Below are positions 62,617-64,000 of a stretch of DNA of 64,000 nucleotides, piece by piece. The notes under the pieces are model-generated. The model saw nothing but the letters and a program-made list of their open reading frames with translations. It was not told the origin of the DNA and searched no databases. The stretch is from Cupriavidus basilensis (lineage in GTDB: Bacteria > Pseudomonadota > Gammaproteobacteria > Burkholderiales > Burkholderiaceae), in assembly GCF_000832305.1 (NCBI RefSeq), contig NZ_CP010536.1, positions 1 through 64,000 on the forward strand, written 5' to 3'. Position numbers and translations under genes: made by a program. Each line of letters opens with the position of its first letter. The first letter of the stretch is position 1.

Positions 62617-62700
62617 ACGTCGGGTGCTGGATATGGTGCCATTGGCGGGGCCACAAGCGCGGTCGTCGCTCCGCTAGTTGGCAGGGCGCTGGGCGCCACG
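62617..62700 (+). pseudogene. last pretoxin remnant of the CDI array
   Basis: The frame encodes SGAGYGAIGGATSAVVAPLVGRALG, the same segment as at 61405 and 59940. Beyond it the reading frame continues without family resemblance. The remaining DNA up to 62900 shows no supported gene. Confidence 0.6.
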
Positions 62701-62908
62701 ACCAATGTGGACCGTGATAGTGAGGTTCCCCTTCGCGCAACACCGACATCCCTGTATTCCCCAACTTTCCATGCTTCTGGTGCGGCAGCGCACCAGAACC
62801 GTGCCGGGCGCACGTAACTGCGGCCTGCCATGGGCGTTTTCGGCCGCCATCGCGGCGCTTTCCATCCCTGGGTACCCCCAAAGTCACTGGCACGGTTGTT
62901 GCGACGCA

Positions 62909-62929
62909 AAATTCAAGTAACTTGAATTT
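62909..62929. promoter_or_regulatory. 21-bp perfect palindrome upstream of the transporter gene
   Basis: Arms AAATTCAAGT and ACTTGAATTT are perfect reverse complements around a single A. A related half-site, TTACTTGAAT, lies at 62959-62968. Both sit within 90 bp of the start of the binding-protein gene, so they are good operator candidates. Confidence 0.65.
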
Positions 62930-62997
62930 AGAGAAAGTCGCATGTAGTTTTGCTCGAGTTACTTGAATACCAACCGTTTGTCCACGTGTCGAAGGGG

Positions 62998-64000
62998 ATG
63001 AGAGTGCGCAAGAAGAACACCGTAGTTGCCGCTGCCTTGTTGCTGGCCTCGGCCGGGTTGGCCGGGATGTCCGCGCCGGCTGCCGCCAAGGATGTCGTCA
63101 AGATTGCCTTCGTGGGCCCGCTGACTGGCGGCGTGTCGTCCATCGGCCTGGGCGGGCGCAACTCCGCCGACCTGGCGGTTCGCTTGCGCAATGCTGACCC
63201 GAAGTCGAAGTACACCTATGAGCTGGTCACGCAAGATGATGAGTGCCGCCCTAACGTGGGCGTGCAGGTGGCGACCAAGATCGCTGCCGACAAGAGCATC
63301 GTGGCGGGGGTGACGCATTTCTGTTCGGCCGTGGCAATGGGTACGGTTGGCGTGTACAACCGCTTTGGCATGCCGGCCGTGGTGTGGGGCGCCGTGTTGC
63401 CGGATGTCACTTACGGCAATAACTTCAAGGAGATCCATCGCGTCAACGGCACGATGATCAACCAGAGCGAGGTTGCGGCGAAGTTCATGACGGGCCTGGG
63501 CTACAAGAAGTGGGCGATCATCCATGACACCACCGATTACGGCAAAGGCCATAACAAGTACTTCAGCGAGTTCCTGAAAAAGGATGGCGGCACGGTGCTG
63601 GGTACGTTCGGCGTGACGGCCGACCAGCAGGATTTCACGACGGAGCTGACCAAGATCCGCGAGCTGAAGCCTGACGTTGTCTACTTTGGCGGCCTCACGC
63701 CGCTGGGCGTGCGTATCCGCACGCAGATGGAGAAGCTGGGCATCAAGGCGCAGTTCGAGGGGACCTCGGGCATCAAGTCCGATGCGTATATCCAGGGTAC
63801 GGGCAAGGAGCAGGCCGAGGGCTCGCTGGCCTTTATCGAGGGCGCGCCGTGGGAGAAGCTGCCCGGCGGCTTGTTCTTCGCGGGCAAGTACTCGCAGCAG
63901 AAGTACAGCGATCCGCCTGAGGCGTATGGCCCGTTTGCGTTTGCCGCGGCCAAGCTGATCATGGATGCGGTGGAGAAGGTGGGGCCGGATCGCAAGAAGG
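62998..64000 (+). CDS. branched-chain amino-acid-type ABC transporter substrate-binding protein (incomplete at window end)
   Basis: The gene runs off the window end. It begins MRVRKKNTVVAAALLLASAG with a signal peptide ending APAAA before KDVVKIAFVGPLTG. The line IAFVGPLTGGVSSIGLGGRNSADLAV and the later IIHDTTDYGKGHNKYFSEFL and KPDVVYFGGLTPLG are typical of the periplasmic type I binding proteins (LivJ/urea/amide group). GTG 63004 is an alternative start because GAAGGGG would then be better spaced. It probably heads a transporter operon to the right. Ligand cannot be assigned. Confidence 0.92.
   Translation, partial: MRVRKKNTVVAAALLLASAGLAGMSAPAAAKDVVKIAFVGPLTGGVSSIGLGGRNSADLAVRLRNADPKSKYTYELVTQDDECRPNVGVQVATKIAADKSIVAGVTHFCSAVAMGTVGVYNRFGMPAVVWGAVLPDVTYGNNFKEIHRVNGTMINQSEVAAKFMTGLGYKKWAIIHDTTDYGKGHNKYFSEFLKKDGGTVLGTFGVTADQQDFTTELTKIRELKPDVVYFGGLTPLGVRIRTQMEKLGIKAQFEGTSGIKSDAYIQGTGKEQAEGSLAFIEGAPWEKLPGGLFFAGKYSQQKYSDPPEAYGPFAFAAAKLIMDAVEKVGPDRKK

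Overview
The window looks like the replication-origin end of the main chromosome of a high-GC betaproteobacterium, most likely Cupriavidus or a close Burkholderiaceae relative. The evidence is the order oriC-dnaA-dnaN-gyrB, a DnaA with a very long Gly/Gln/His/Pro linker, and the general style of the proteins. Genus level is inference; no 16S or other species marker is present.

1-6.83 kb: core replication block with DnaA boxes, dnaA, dnaN, gyrB and a strong terminator. 6.9-13.0 kb: a small membrane protein followed by a two-gene McrBC-type (type IV) restriction system (AAA+ GTPase and DUF2357/PD-(D/E)xK nuclease). The block is closed by a 461-bp partial copy of gyrB fused to an IS110-family transposase remnant. 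14.0-20.7 kb: four translationally overlapping genes (serine recombinase, adenine-specific DNA methyltransferase, SF2 helicase, GIY-YIG nuclease) that look like one restriction-type defence operon. 20.7-29.5 kb: accessory genes with little known function (a possible PD-(D/E)xK-like protein, a Cys-motif protein, a 990-aa beta-helix-like membrane protein, a HEPN-like protein, a broken ADP-ribosylglycohydrolase).

29.5-36.8 kb: a perfect 24-bp inverted repeat, a small regulator-like gene, a tandem paralogue pair, a PAAR/M35-metallopeptidase effector with an overlapping periplasmic OmpA-like partner, an AbiEi/AbiEii type IV toxin-antitoxin pair with two operator-like palindromes, and small genes. 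36.9-39.2 kb: a GAF-PAS-GGDEF-EAL c-di-GMP protein on the minus strand.

39.9-62.8 kb: a two-partner secretion / contact-dependent inhibition locus. It has a short TpsA, a TpsB (FhaC/ShlB) transporter, a parvulin chaperone and a 2604-aa CdiA-like exoprotein with its immunity gene. Downstream lies a graveyard and reservoir of orphan toxin/immunity cassettes. One is a barnase-like toxin with barstar, carried behind a 1.15-kb direct repeat of the cdiA gene. Recombination across that repeat would replace the current toxin in frame. Another is an EndoU toxin put out of frame at a 9-G tract, with a MafI-like immunity gene. A third toxin is cut by one amber codon. Lone immunity genes (SUKH-like, EF-Tu-domain-like, zinc-ribbon-like) and a KptA RNA 2'-phosphotransferase are interspersed. 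63.0 kb to the end: the start of a branched-chain amino-acid-type ABC transporter binding protein, preceded by a 21-bp palindrome.

Taken together, a stable replication core is followed by stacked defence and interbacterial-competition modules. The strongest candidates for new biology are the recombinase-methyltransferase-helicase-nuclease operon and the switchable CDI toxin array.
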